From positions 197,501 through 252,765 of the forward strand of contig CAJNDS010000022.1 of the NCBI GenBank assembly GCA_905221605.1: a stretch of DNA of 55,265 nucleotides, given 5' to 3'. The translations under genes were made by a program, and so were the position numbers. A model generated the notes under the pieces. It had not been told where the DNA came from. It did no database searches and saw only the letters and a program-made list of their open reading frames with translations. Origin of the DNA: Symbiodinium natans (taxonomy: Eukaryota > Sar > Dinophyceae > Suessiales > Symbiodiniaceae). Shown piece after piece: positions 11,028 through 23,034 of the stretch (position 1 is the stretch's first letter; the number at the start of each line of letters is the position of its first letter).

Positions 11028-14000
11028 GAACAGACCGAACCGTCAATATTCAATATGCAGTACGGATGTTCTGAGGGTGCCCCAAGTTGTAGAATCAAGT
11101 AGATACTCGTCGTATTATGCTGGGACCCTCGACACGTGTGCAATCGCAGAAAAGAGCGGATACTCAGCTTCACTCATGTGACTGCGTCTGCTTTGTTATT
11201 CTTGCGAGCTGGTGTCGGTCGTTTGCTTGAGGTCCGGCTTCTGAACGAGAGGTCCCAGGGGGTCAAGTTCCTTGAGTTCCTGCCGCTGATCTGCGCCATC
11301 CGAGAGGAAGCGGAGAGACTCCAGTGCATCTCGCCCACAGCTACCCTAGTTGCAAGGGGCCGCTGTGCTGTAAATCTGTAACCCTGCCAGCTTCGTGTCT
11401 GCTTGATGATGCTTCTCACATCGAACACTAGGGTGATCGCAAGGTGCGGTTTATGCCCAGACCATCCGGCATCTTGAGTTCAGCTTTCGCGAAGCCTCCG
11501 AGTTTCTGTCAGTCTTTCTGCCGCTTGGCAGATTAGGACTGCCTTTTAGCAGGCTCAGCCGATTCTGTTGCCAACACCCATTTGTATAAGCCTTGAGACG
11601 AGGTCAGCTTCAGCGGAAGCCCGGCGAATACTGTCAAAGGATGAGCCTTTGCTTCCAAAAGCGAGCGAGCCAGGGAAAGTTGGGCTTTGTCGGGCTGGTC
11701 CGCGACAGAATGTTATTAGAGAGTTGGAAATTGGCCCAGGCCTTGGCCACCTTGTTCATCCACTGCTTCGAGATGTCAGACAGTGAGTGCCTCGCAAAGC
11801 ATCTGGCCAGTTGCTAATCTAGAAGAGTACTTCAAGTCAAGAAGGGATCGGATTGTGCACCAAGCGAGAAACCAACTTGTGCTGAGTAGGTGCCATCAGC
11901 TGCATGAGTGCATCGCGCTGAGTGCAAAGCCCATTCCCTTGCCGAGCAGCAGCAGTTCTTGCCTAAGCAGCCGGTGGTTCTCATGTGTCGCGCACATCGG
12001 GTCTGCATTTTCACATGTCCATCATCGTGGACTTGACAAGTTGGTGCACAGAATGTGCGTCCCCGAGGCGTTGCACCGACATCGTGCAGTTCAAGCAGTT
12101 TCGCTGAGAATGGACCCTCTCAACTTAGTCAATCACCGACACTTCCCATTGACGGAGCAGCCCGGCATCCATTACAGCTCGGCTGCTGGATGGCAATGCG
12201 CCAGTGTTGGTGCTTCTTTTGTGTCAGGCACGCACGCCGGCAGAGGAGACTTGCATGGATTTCCTGGATTTCCTCACAATCATGTCTCCTGTTTGCAGTC
12301 TGGAACTTCAAAGGGCCATGCTGTATGAGTAGTCTTTGTAAGCCTATTCCAAGGGGCCTTTGGAGTTCGCACTTTGCTGTGGTCCGAGCTGTGAGCGATT
12401 AAAGCACTGAGGAGAAGAGTTATCGAAGCTGGACTGGGGGGCGCACTCCTGAAAAGCAGTGGAGGCACGAGTTGAGCACGGAGTTTCACCAACATCCCGG
12501 TTTCCAATGGACTCTGCGGACGGAGAACAGTTCTCGGAGAATGGATGGAAAGTCTTCACAGGCATAGGTGCGCTTTAGCTGCGCCCAGAGCTCACCGCGT
12601 GGATAACGACAGAGATCGTTATTGCAGCGGTCAGGTGGGCTGGTGGTTTGCGACCTTCTTCAGATGTGCCAAAATCTTTGATGCGGAATATGAGTTAGAA
12701 TGTGACCAACCAATGTCTTGTCAGCTTTGCCGAACAGAAGTCTCGCAGCCTGGAGGTGCAGCCAGAGCATTTTCCACGTCAATCTGACGTCCCTAAGTCT
12801 AGGGTCTAGACAGGATGGCAGAACGTCGTCACCAGCAACCCTTACGCTGGAGATGTTAGAATCTTCTGCCAATCTTGTTGTTTTCAAGTTCCTACTTTTC
12901 ATGTGGGAAGCGCACGCATGCGCTCAACGGCGCTTGCAAGCTCGATTGCAGAAAATGAGTTCTTCAGTCGCCCGGTTCTCACACAAGCCCGCAGAGTCGT
13001 AAAGCGACGCAAGGTGTGAAACGGAAGCAATTCTAGCACACCCAGTGTCTAGCACGTCACTTCATCTTCTTCTTGCATGGAGTAGCCAAGCAAGCAAGTT
13101 TTTAACAGTCGTACGTCCCGGCACGTCACTATACTTTTGGGATACCTTTTGCTGGAGAGATGTGCTTCTGGGTTCGATTCGTCTGCTGTCGGCGGTCCGG
13201 CTTTGGGAGTTGAAGACGGGAGCCAGGTCGACTTCATAATCGTGTCGCAACAAAGTGATGTCTGAAAAGCTGATGAATGTGGACTAGTCCAGCTTACAAG
13301 GGATTCAGGAAGGACAGGTTGGAGGGATTAGAACAGATGAGAGAAGGTTCGTCATTCGTTAGAAGGGAAGAGACAGGGATTAGGCAGGGAGGCCAGGGTA
13401 TTGGAAGCGACTGACAGGTGATTACCTGCGAGGGTTTTTGCTCGCAGGTTTGGGTCGCGGAGGTGGGCGGAGCACTGAACAACAAATCGAGATAAACTTA
13501 GCAGCAGACAAAACATCAGGAAGATGGAAATGTTGAAGCCAAGCGAACAAGCAAAGTCGAACAGTCACGAAACCCATGCGCATCGAAACATTTCGCAGTT
13601 CCGCAATTGGGAAAGAGGTTCCAAAGCGTCGAGTCCTGGAAAAGTTTCGGTAAGTCTTCTGTATGCTCATGAGCAGACTTGTGGCAGCGTCGGTCTTGGG
13701 GGTTGCTTTGCCGTGCTTGAATTGATCGGTAGGCCGCTGCGCAGTCGCGACACTGGCATTGTCGTGCTGTTGCATATGCAGTTAAATGATATGCATTTTC
13801 ACAAATTGTGCTGATGGATGTTGCCCATCAGTTGCTCTGGATCAATACGAATACAAGCACTGCAGGCAGCATAGCAGCTCCCTTTTGTATGCTGTATGCT
13901 GGCAATACCACCATGGAGTGGCTGGAGCTGATTGTCTCAGAAGAGACTAGTTCTGCTCTTCCAAACGAAGATGTCCTTTCGTTTGTAGATTTTTTCACGA

Positions 14001-15500
14001 CAACGCAAGTTGCTAGTCAACAACAGCTGAGCGTCGACCAACTCTAAATGTCGAAAGCAGTCAAAGGTGTCGGCCCCAACAAGCTGCTTCGCGGGCTTAA
14101 CGCAGGTTTTGATGCACGTACAACATTTGCTGACAACGATGACCCACACTGCAGATCTTCCCGGGAACAGGAAAATTCCTTTAACATTTGTATGTAAGGT
14201 ACTAAAAAACACCATCTGGCGGCAAGAGAAAGAAGCTCGAGCCTGGACATAAGCTTGCAAACACTAGGAGGCAGGTTGTTGAGACACCACCAAGACACCG
14301 ACGGATTTTCGGATCCTGTGAGTTCAAGTCGGCACTCGGCACCCTTCATTCTACAGCATTGTTTTTGCTTGACACGCTGGCTGAGGTCTTGGGGTCAGAA
14401 GCTCAGTTTTGTCATTTCTTGATTTCCCTTATGGTTCCGAGATTGATGCGGACACATGCCTCCGCCCGCCACTGCCTGCCATCATGTTGCTAGATCTTGG
14501 GCAGAATCTAGGCACATTCATCACAAGCAGGCAGCAGTTAGGCACAGTTAGGCGCGTGTGTTGACTGTTTGCACACAACGTAGAAGTGGCTTTGCTCCAC
14601 CAGAGTATATGTTGGTGTGAAGATCTATATTTGGACTCATGAGAAGGTATACGAGCCGGTGACTTTCTTGCTGGGGCCCTAAGCAGACCCTGCTGCATTG
14701 CCATTGTTTGGAATGAAGAATTTGAGTTGTTGAGAAGGGAGGTCAGTTGCGGGAGTGTGGTGATGTATTGATCTGCAGATGCCTGACCTAGGTTTCGAGC
14801 TTTCCTTGCCAGACTTGTCGGCACGTCTGCCAGAGCGCGCCGCGCCTAGAACGAGTGTACTTGGCGCTGGAAACTTTGGAAAGTATCTCAATAGAGAAGT
14901 GAAGTAGCCAGCTCTTATTCATTCCGCATCTCCGAGGTTTGCAATTTCAGGTCTGCCTCAGACCTACGTTGTCTTGCAGACGTAGTAGTGAGTCGAATGC
15001 AGTGAGGTACGACAGCTGAAAGGTAGGTTGAATTTGATTGCATTGAGGTTTCTGCATGGTCTGGTTGCCGCGCTAGCATCTGCAAATGCGGAGCTGGTCC
15101 TAGCCTTTGCAGTGTACACCATGGTTGGCTGCTGCATTCACATGGGGCACAGCCTGTGCTTCCTTTCTCCATTTGGAAGCAGGTGCTGCGTCGGTTGAAG
15201 CCAGCTAGTGCCACATGGCTGTGGTCAGCTGCTGCAGCGGCGCGGCTTGCAGTTGTCAGCAAGTGTCGATCAAGGTGTGATGAAGGTGTGATGTGTGGTG
15301 TGCAGGCCCTGGTTGGCGCACATCCCTTGCGCGCCGAGGTGGTGAGTTTCTCAGGTGTCATGCACAGGCTACCGGTTACCGCGCCCGGCATGTTGGAGGC
15401 ATGATGACGAATCCTCAATGCAAACTGAAACTAGATCCCTCAAGACAAGCTCCTGTATTTTAGGTTTGTTGGTCGTCTTGTCACGGCTATCTCCTGGCAT
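11028..15500. other. No gene recognised
   Basis: The longest frame, 181 codons at 11783-12328 on plus, has no recognisable domain. Other frames are short on both strands. Confidence 0.45.
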
Positions 15501-15502
15501 CG

Positions 15503-17625
15503 GTGTTCTGCATGAATCCTAGAGCCCAGTGCCAAAGTGACAACTTGATTCCTTGCCTCATGCTGACATACTTTGAAGCAGTGAGGCCTTCTTTGCCAGC
15601 GCTTGCAGCCCAGAGAACGCAAAGTCTTCAGACCCCGCAGAGTGTCGTCTTCGCGATCTTTGCTGTGCACGCAGAAGGCTTGTACATCCGCGGGCTGCGC
15701 TATAGCGGGGCGCCGCTGTTTAGCGTGGTGCTGACTGATACCCACTTTGTTGCAGCAATGCTAGCAACGCTGTGCATGATGGAGTTGCCGTGTCCTAGTC
15801 ACCCAACGCCCTCACCTGGCACCGAGCCACTGAGGCCTAGCGGTTTTCTCCAAAGCATCGGCTGTCACCTTTCCGTTTGCTCTCTTTGTCGGGTGCCCAG
15901 GCTGCTGACTGTCCTTGACATGCGCCTTGCATGTAAGATATGCAAGGCTTGGGAGCTTCTGTCTGATGCCCCGACGGCCGAAGCCTCAAGCTCTCAACTC
16001 GTCTGGGCTGGAGTGCGACAAGTAAATACAAGTGCGGTTTTCGCGTGGCGTTTCGGCCGCTTGTGCTCGCATGCTTACATGGATCAAATCGACGCAGAGA
16101 CTTGGGGAGATTGCCAGGTCAAGACGGCTGCCAGTCACGTACTTACAGTTCAGGGTGTAAGAGTCTCAATTACGGCTTTCTCGTTCTTTTAAGCTGCCGG
16201 CTGCAGATCCCGAGGGGCGGTTCACCTTTTTCCTTATGTGCCTCCTGCAATCAGCAGTGTGGCCACCTAAGTTGGTTGGCCACTCACGTGTCGCCAAACA
16301 TGCGCTTGCCCACGCCCTGCCCCTTCGAGCCCTTGAGGCAGTCATGGCCGTGGTGGCTGCAGGTGGAGCGCCTGCGGACGCTAGAAGCAAAGGTGCAGCA
16401 TCACATCTCCTTGAGTTCGCGAACGTTGGGTTTTTGGACTCCCACGCTGAGGCCCGTGTGCTGGATTGGTTTGAGACATTGCAAGGACCCCAGAGCACTC
16501 TCTGGCTAAATCAGGTGCCACTCAGCTGTCACTTTCCTTTCTGGTTGAGACGCGCATGTTCGGCAAGGATGCGGGCCTGCTATGCACCTTTCTTTTACAT
16601 TTGGCAAACTTTTGCCTGCAGCTCGGGCTTGAAGTCATGGCAGTCGGGTGCTCAGGGAGGGTTGTCGTTTCAGGTCCCTCCCTGGACATGGACTACGCCC
16701 GGTGCTTATGTCCACCTGCGGGATTAGGGGGCTCCGTCGAGACTTGGGATGCAATTGCAATTTCGTATCTGGAGGGCTCGAAGAGAGAAGCGCCCGGCTC
16801 ATTAGAAAGTGGATGACCAAAAGGTTTCAGCACTGTGGAGTTGATCATGTGAAACGGGTGATGTGACCCCTGTCTGCTCTGTGGTTTCTGGTCTAGCCTT
16901 TGCGATCACCGGGTCGACTGTAGCATGGTGCCGGCCTGGCTCCTGTCAATGGTGCGTTCATTTTCAAGGTTCTGTGGGGTAGTAACCTGCCCCACCCGCG
17001 AATCTCGAAAGTGGTGGGCATTAGCTCCAAAGATGGGAACTGATGATGCTCCGAAAACAGGTGCAAGATAGGAAGGGCGCCGGGATCTTTCAAATCTTGT
17101 GGTGCTTCGGGGTTTGGTTAGGCCGCAGACTCCGTAGGCCACGCTATGCCTTGCCCGACAAGCTTGACTTTGCCTGGTCCCCAAGCATGGAACTCTGGCG
17201 ACGGTGTGTTTCTCATTGTTTCTCTTGGGCCTTGGGCTTTTTCTAAGACCGATGCCCACTTCGCGGCGGCATTGGCATCGGCAACGGTGACAACGTCAGC
17301 CCTTGCCTTCTTCGCCTACTCCGCAACCCCGAGTGCCAGGGTGCCTAAGCCACGTGGCAAGAAGTGCGCAGGCGAGCACCACGTTGCGACTCTTCACGCT
17401 CCGCCCTTCCCAGGCCTACAGCTGGATCTACCGGCCACTCTGGATGGTAGCATCGCTCAGAATGAACAGGTTCTCTCCGCTCTTCCGAAGCTTGTCCGCC
17501 TTTCATCAGGCGTGGGTGACGTACTTGTCACTACTGCTGCCGCAGGTGCCCAAGAATTCGGCTTTGCACGCTGCGCAATAGATGTGGCAGCATCGAAGGG
17601 TGTTCAAGCCCAATCGTGTGACTGA
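15503..17625 (+). other. Open plus-strand frames, possible exons of an unrecognised gene
   Basis: Plus frames at 15503-16192, 16236-16727 and 17146-17625 are long for this window, and parts are alanine-rich and helix-like, for example PLRALEAVMAVVAAGGAPAD near 16.3 kb. They could belong to the same gene as the exons at 17765-18125, but the joins were not resolved and no family is recognised. Confidence 0.3.
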
Positions 17626-17764
17626 CGACGGCGTGCCAGCCGGTCATATGCTGTCGTGACACCGTTCCATGCGCCCATGCAGCGTGGGCGGGTGGCTCGC
17701 CTTATGTTTTGTGGATCCAGTCTGCTCACTGCAAAGGCTATCTTCTGGAATGTTTTGGCTCCAG

Positions 17765-18125
17765 CAATCCCACCTCCAGCGCCATGCAGAGTTCTCGGCT
17801 GCCGTTGAAGCAGCAGCTTGGATGCAACTCAGGGAACTGCAGCCCACTTTAGCAGAGCAGTGAGTCAGACATTGTGGCCACAACGTGTGCCTCCGCCAGC
17901 TCTCGCCTCTGAAACCTTTCATTTGTGACTGGGGCTAGGCTGTGTGTTTTGTTTCTCCCTAGCCTGAGACGTGTGGACGGAGTGTGGAGGTATGAGCTGA
18001 CGTTGCAGAACGCTCAGCGCGTGCTCGCCAGTCTCCTCGAGCAGCCAGCGAAGCCATGGGTTCCTTTCAACGTGCCGAGCTTGGAGATTCAGTTTCTGAA
18101 GGGCTCCTTGCGAGTTCGTCAATCG
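17765..18125 (+). CDS. Two spliced exons of an unrecognised gene
   Basis: Exon 17765-17859 follows an AG in TTGGCTCCAG, reads SHLQRHAEFSAAVEAAAWMQ and ends at a GTGAGT donor. Exon 17963-18125 follows TTTCTCCCTAG. It continues in phase (two bases plus one) as LRRVDGVWRYELTLQNAQRV, then SLEIQFLKGSLRVRQS, before a GTTAAA donor. The matched phase, good splice signals and helix-like content support real exons. No domain is recognised and neighbouring exons were not located. Confidence 0.5.
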
Positions 18126-19879
18126 GTTAAATTCTGGGGAAGCTTGTGAAGTATGACCAAGCCACAAAAACCCCTCAAAGCTACTCAAAGTCCCGCCGTG
18201 AGTCCGCCGGAGGCGTTGGTTGAGGAACTTTCGGGGCAGCTTTCTGCACTGCGGCAGCGCTCTGCGGCCTGCATCGTGTGCTCTGGCAGTTACGTGTGGC
18301 GAGCAAATGGAGAGCCCAACACAAGGAGCGTAACAGATAGCAGCATACTGCGGCGCCTCCATATCTGAGAAAGTTCGGAAGTGTGACTTGCTGTCAATTC
18401 GCCACCCAGGCAGCGAGCAATTCGCAACAGCTTGGCTAGAAGTGCGCAGAAACGTGCAGGCTCAGAATTTGAAATGCAGTGAGGAGCTAGGGTACCTTTG
18501 CGTTGCGTCCTTTCTGCAGGACAGCTGCTGGTTCGTCCTATCAGAAAGCAGCTCTCCTGGCTTTGCAGGAATACAAGAATATAATAAGACTGATGTACGA
18601 TATGGCATCCGATATGATACAGGTGAAAGATGGTGGAAGTGTGAACGGTGGCCGTTGCCCAGGCCATCAGGCAGTGCCAATGGGTACTTCGCCGAAGCTC
18701 CGAAGAGAGCCTTGGTGCCTGTACCGCCTCCTTTGCCACCAGCTTCAGGCGGATGGTTGCCGGGTAGACCCGTTTGTTAGAGGCATGCCATGTCGACTGT
18801 GCGATGCACACGTTGCGGCCTGGAGTTACTATGCGTGAGCCGTGAGCAGGACCCCTCAATCCTTTGGAGAAGCGGCGCCATATGGTTGCAGCGCAGTTGG
18901 CCAAAAGTTGCCCTGGCCGATTTCATCAGGGTGCCGATTGTCTGGTACCGAAATTCATGATCGTCGCTGAATGCATGTGATCACGAGGCAACCCCTCTCG
19001 ACTTGCTCGGTCAAGACGGCCGCAGCATCTGAGCAGTGATGTAGCGTGCGACACTCAACCATGCATTTCAACCATACTTCTCAAGACTTCTCATGGTGCG
19101 CAATCGGTTCCTGCTGAAGTGGCGTGCCAGTGAGTCCCTCTCATGGCTTGTGGCCCTTGAGGCCCCAAAGCCCTGTCGGCGAAAAGGCTTGCTCCAGTCA
19201 GGAGAGTAGGTAGCGTTTGCACTGTCTTTTTGTTTCATAGCCGCATTCTTCCCAATCGTATCTTGCTGACGGGAGGATGCGACCGTCCCAACTGGCATAG
19301 TCACATTGCCGAAGCTTCAGACAACGCCAGGAAGCAACATCCAGGCCCTCAAGACATTCCCGTGCAAGATGTCCTCGGCCAAAACTCGTGACAAGATGCA
19401 AGCACAGCCTGTGAGGTGTTTGCCCAGACGTCCCCTGGCATCAACGACCAGGCAGATGAGATCAAATGAGGGTTTTCATTGTGTGCCAGAAGCCTGGAGC
19501 CCTGCACCTTCCAGTGACATCAGTCTTGTTGACACGGAAGGATGCCCATGCGCCAGCTCCCTTGGAACTGCTTCTAAAGGATGGCTTCGGGGAGGGAGTC
19601 GATCAGCCTTGACCTCAGCTCTTCACCGAATCACCGAAGCTCACGGACTCAGCTCTTGTCAGCTCGATGATGTGTCAAATGGTCAAAACCGCCATAAGGG
19701 TTGCGCTCCTGGGCCAGTGTGACAGTGCAAGCCCCAGATGCCTCAGCCAGTGCAACCTTCGTCACCAGATTGGCCACGAGTAGCTGTTGTTTTCCGTTGC
19801 CTGTGTAGGGTTGCTCAAAGATTGCAGGTGTAGGTTGCGTTTCACAGCTTTTCACAGCTTCTGAGTCCCGAGCTTCCTC
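18126..19879. other. No gene recognised
   Basis: Short frames on both strands. A minus-strand frame running from about 19.65 kb up to 20.07 kb has one protein-like stretch (GNGKQQLLVANLVTKVALAE) but overlaps the gene at 19880 and lacks neighbours. Confidence 0.4.
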
Positions 19880-21046
19880 ATGTACGCGCAGGTGGGATCC
19901 CTGGAAGCCCAGGCAGATCTGGAGAATGTGGCAACGCATGAGCGCTTCCCGGAAGGGTTTGAGCCAGAAAGGCGCTACAGATGGCACCGGACACTTGTCC
20001 CTCTTGCCGTCGTCCTTGTGATGGCTGTTGCATGTGTGACCTTTGGAAAGCACGCAGTGACAGCTCTCCAAGCCGGCACGGGGCAGGCAGTGGAGCTGCA
20101 GGATGGCTCAGTCTGGAAGAAGGTTCTCGGGCACGACGCGTACACGCGTTATGAGAATGCCTTGGCACGTGGCCACGACGCTGTGTCCACAACTCTGGCG
20201 CAAGCATCTGCCGAGGCATCTCCGAAAGTCCATGCAGACTCTGCACCACCTTCCTCATCTGTCAAGCCTGGAGTTGCACAGGATGTGCAAGGAAGCACAA
20301 CGGCCATCCACACCCATACCTTTGGGGGTGTCGCCAAGGAGTTTATGGAAGAAGCAGAAAAGCTCGATCCGGCGAGCATGGAGCACAAGTCCTTGAAGAG
20401 CATCGCCCACATGTTCGGGAGCATGATGCACCCGGCGAGCAAGCCGAGCAAGCCTCCAGCCCTGACAAGCCCGATGCCCACAAGCGCCGCATCAGGAAAT
20501 TCAGGAGACGCTGCGGGCTTGCCTCTGCACAGCCCGTTGGCTCCACGCGAGTCTTTGAGCGATGGCAACAAATGTGCTGATGACGAGGAGGAGTTCCCTG
20601 CATCTGCGGGCAGCTGCTACAAAAAGTGCAGTGACCTCACGGCTGGATACTTTCCCATCCGAACCAGTCCTTTCTCCTGTTGTGAGTCGGAGCCATGCGG
20701 GTTTGGCAATAGCAAGATTCACCTGAACTTCTGCTCTGGATTTGATGTGGCTGGAGATCATGAAGGGCTTGGGTGCCCGAACTTCGAAGGTGCCTGTCTA
20801 ACAGATGAGGAGATGTTCGGCGGAATCTGCTACAAGAAGTGCTCGCTCTTCCCAGGGACCCAAGCCTACGACCATCGAGTGGCTCCAAACCTTTGCTGCA
20901 GCACCAGAGGGTTCCGCTGTTTGCTTCCAAAGTACTTGAAGTTCAGTGCTGGTTTCGCTGTGGGCGGCGGTGCGCATGACGGCAACTCATTGACACCTGC
21001 ACTGCCACATCCGCCCTTGAAGGAGCTGACTGAAATGGAAGCATAG
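19880..21046 (+). CDS. Single-pass membrane protein with two Cys-rich modules
   Basis: A 388-codon frame ending in TAG. A short charged N-terminus precedes one hydrophobic segment near residues 39-56 (LVPLAVVLVMAVACVTFG). A Ser/Pro/Ala-rich linker follows to about 228, then two related cysteine modules near 232-290 and 306-360. Each has an acidic DEEE or DEEM, then CYKKCS, a CC pair and a further C (CESEPC, CSTRGFRC). I recall such CYKKCS...CC modules in predicted dinoflagellate proteins, with no known function. A type II topology with a lumenal or extracellular Cys-rich end is inferred. The start could instead be an exon joint, since CGCAG before GTGGGATCC resembles an acceptor; the first four codons are therefore uncertain. 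No introns are seen inside. Confidence 0.7.
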   Translation: MYAQVGSLEAQADLENVATHERFPEGFEPERRYRWHRTLVPLAVVLVMAVACVTFGKHAVTALQAGTGQAVELQDGSVWKKVLGHDAYTRYENALARGHDAVSTTLAQASAEASPKVHADSAPPSSSVKPGVAQDVQGSTTAIHTHTFGGVAKEFMEEAEKLDPASMEHKSLKSIAHMFGSMMHPASKPSKPPALTSPMPTSAASGNSGDAAGLPLHSPLAPRESLSDGNKCADDEEEFPASAGSCYKKCSDLTAGYFPIRTSPFSCCESEPCGFGNSKIHLNFCSGFDVAGDHEGLGCPNFEGACLTDEEMFGGICYKKCSLFPGTQAYDHRVAPNLCCSTRGFRCLLPKYLKFSAGFAVGGGAHDGNSLTPALPHPPLKELTEMEA

Positions 21047-21707
21047 TCGCCTAATTCAAGCCGTCGGCGAGGTGTGCGCGTTCCGCTTGGAACCCGACCT
21101 GCATTAAGAGCATTCACCAATTCGGCTGACAGTACTGACTTGGCCGGACTACCCACATTGCAGCTGCAACCTTGTGCATTTAATTCGCCCAGCAAGAGAT
21201 CTGGGTCAACTTCTGGCTCCTAAAAATGCATGTGTCGTGCTGGCATTTAGCAGTATCCATGCAAGACATGTGGCCCATGTATTCTGCAATCTCGCAGGCC
21301 ATGCCGCATGCCGCATGCCGCTTGAACCTTGAAATTCGCTGAAGGTGCAGGGATCAGCATGGCGCCTCCGCCATCGGAAGGCGCGAAGCGTCCGGGCTCT
21401 GCCCCGCGCCAGCCACGCCAGCCTTGTGGGCCGGGCGCCCTAAACGTGGTTTTTGGCACAAGCTTGCATTTTCTCTGCTTACGAGACTTCTGGATACTTC
21501 TGGTTGATGCGAAACTTTGAGGCCGAACTTGGCCCATGGCCCTGTGGACATGAAGGTGCCAGAACGAAATGATGGATTTGGGCCGGCCGTTCTTCTTGCG
21601 CAGGATGGCCCGACCCCGCCATCCACCGCACCGACGGGTGAGTTCTACTCCACTGCCAGCAGCCTGCCAGAGGCTTTCAGCGATTGCGCCCCGAGGCCAG
21701 GCATGTT

Positions 21708-21770
21708 TGTATATATATATATATATCTTATGTGTGTGTACATGTATATATATATATACACATATTATCT
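21708..21770. repeat. TA/TG microsatellite
   Basis: Two runs of alternating TA separated by a TG-rich stretch. The two arms could fold into an AT-rich cruciform or hairpin. Confidence 0.85.
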
Positions 21771-23002
21771 GTCCATCTATCCTGTGCAGCTTCGGTACAG
21801 GAATGGCTGCTTTTGCTCTGAAAGATGCGCTTCGTGCAGGTCGGAGCAGGCCTTTGTGCACCATCACGGGGTGCTGCGGGTGGCCCACTGAAGCAAGTGG
21901 GCTACTTTTTGAAGTGTGTCCCTGCATCCGATGTATCTGGGCTAACAAAGCTGGGCTTCAACGCCATGCTGTCCCCGAATTATCTTCACGCGCTTTTGTT
22001 GCCATGCCGTTGTCACTACATGAGAGATCGCAGATGGCTTGTGATACTTGAGATTGTTTAGGATCTTGCTCCAGTTCTTGATCTTACTCCTCAGGATCTC
22101 CTCAGGCACACCCAACACCAAACTCCAGCAACCAGATGCCAAGTTTCGAATTCACCCAGGGTGCAGCACCCCGAACTCCAAACCCTTTATCCACTAAGGC
22201 AGGGGGACGAGGAAGATGTGGACAGGATGGCTCAGTCACTTCCTTTATGCCAAGCGTTTAGGAAGTCGTCGGTCTTTGCCGGACACGCGGCCTGCCCTGC
22301 ACTGCGAACTCTAAAACACTCTGAAAAGAGGGTCCCCATAATTTCGAGAGAGGGCGAGGTGTTTTACTTCATAGGAAGCAAGAGTGCAGGGAATGCATCG
22401 TGATTGTAGATAGTAGATAGGACACAGAACCTATGTCAAGGAGCGTGTGTGTGCCTGTGTCTTAGCCACGCCAGATATCGGGTAATTACGCAGTTTTTGG
22501 CGTTCTGCAATGCTTCCGGTCCTGTTGCTCCTTCAGTGGTTGCGCAGATGTGACGATGGCTACGGTATTCCCTTGTGGATACTTTCGCTAGCTCTTCAGG
22601 CCGAGCATCCATTCGGTTCATCCATTCGGTTTGCTGTAGGTTGTGCACCATGATTGGCTTGAAGAGCTGGCACGTGTGCATGCAGTCAAAGCTACGAAGT
22701 GGCTCGACTGCTTTAGAGTGTGACAGCCGGTATGCCGACAGGGCATCCGCCACTCCAGCTTTCGCCAAAACCGGTGGAGGCTGTCAACAGATGTCGCAAA
22801 CTGACCCAGATGTCGCTGGCAGTGTTTCATGCATTTTCATGCCATCCAAGTATTCACCCAACCAGATTCTGAGTGGTGGCGGCCGCAGTGCACTTCCCTA
22901 GTATGTCTGATGGGAGAATCTATCGGCCGGGCGTTAGCAGCTGCAAAGGAGTGTTTGTTGAGTGCTAGCTGGCGGGCGCGTTGAGCGCATTCTCTCTGTC
23001 TC

Positions 23003-23034
23003 TGTGTGTGTGTGTGTGTGTGTGCGCGTGTGCG
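23003..23034. repeat. TG microsatellite
   Basis: About ten uninterrupted TG units, followed by a CG/TG mixed stretch. Confidence 0.85.
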
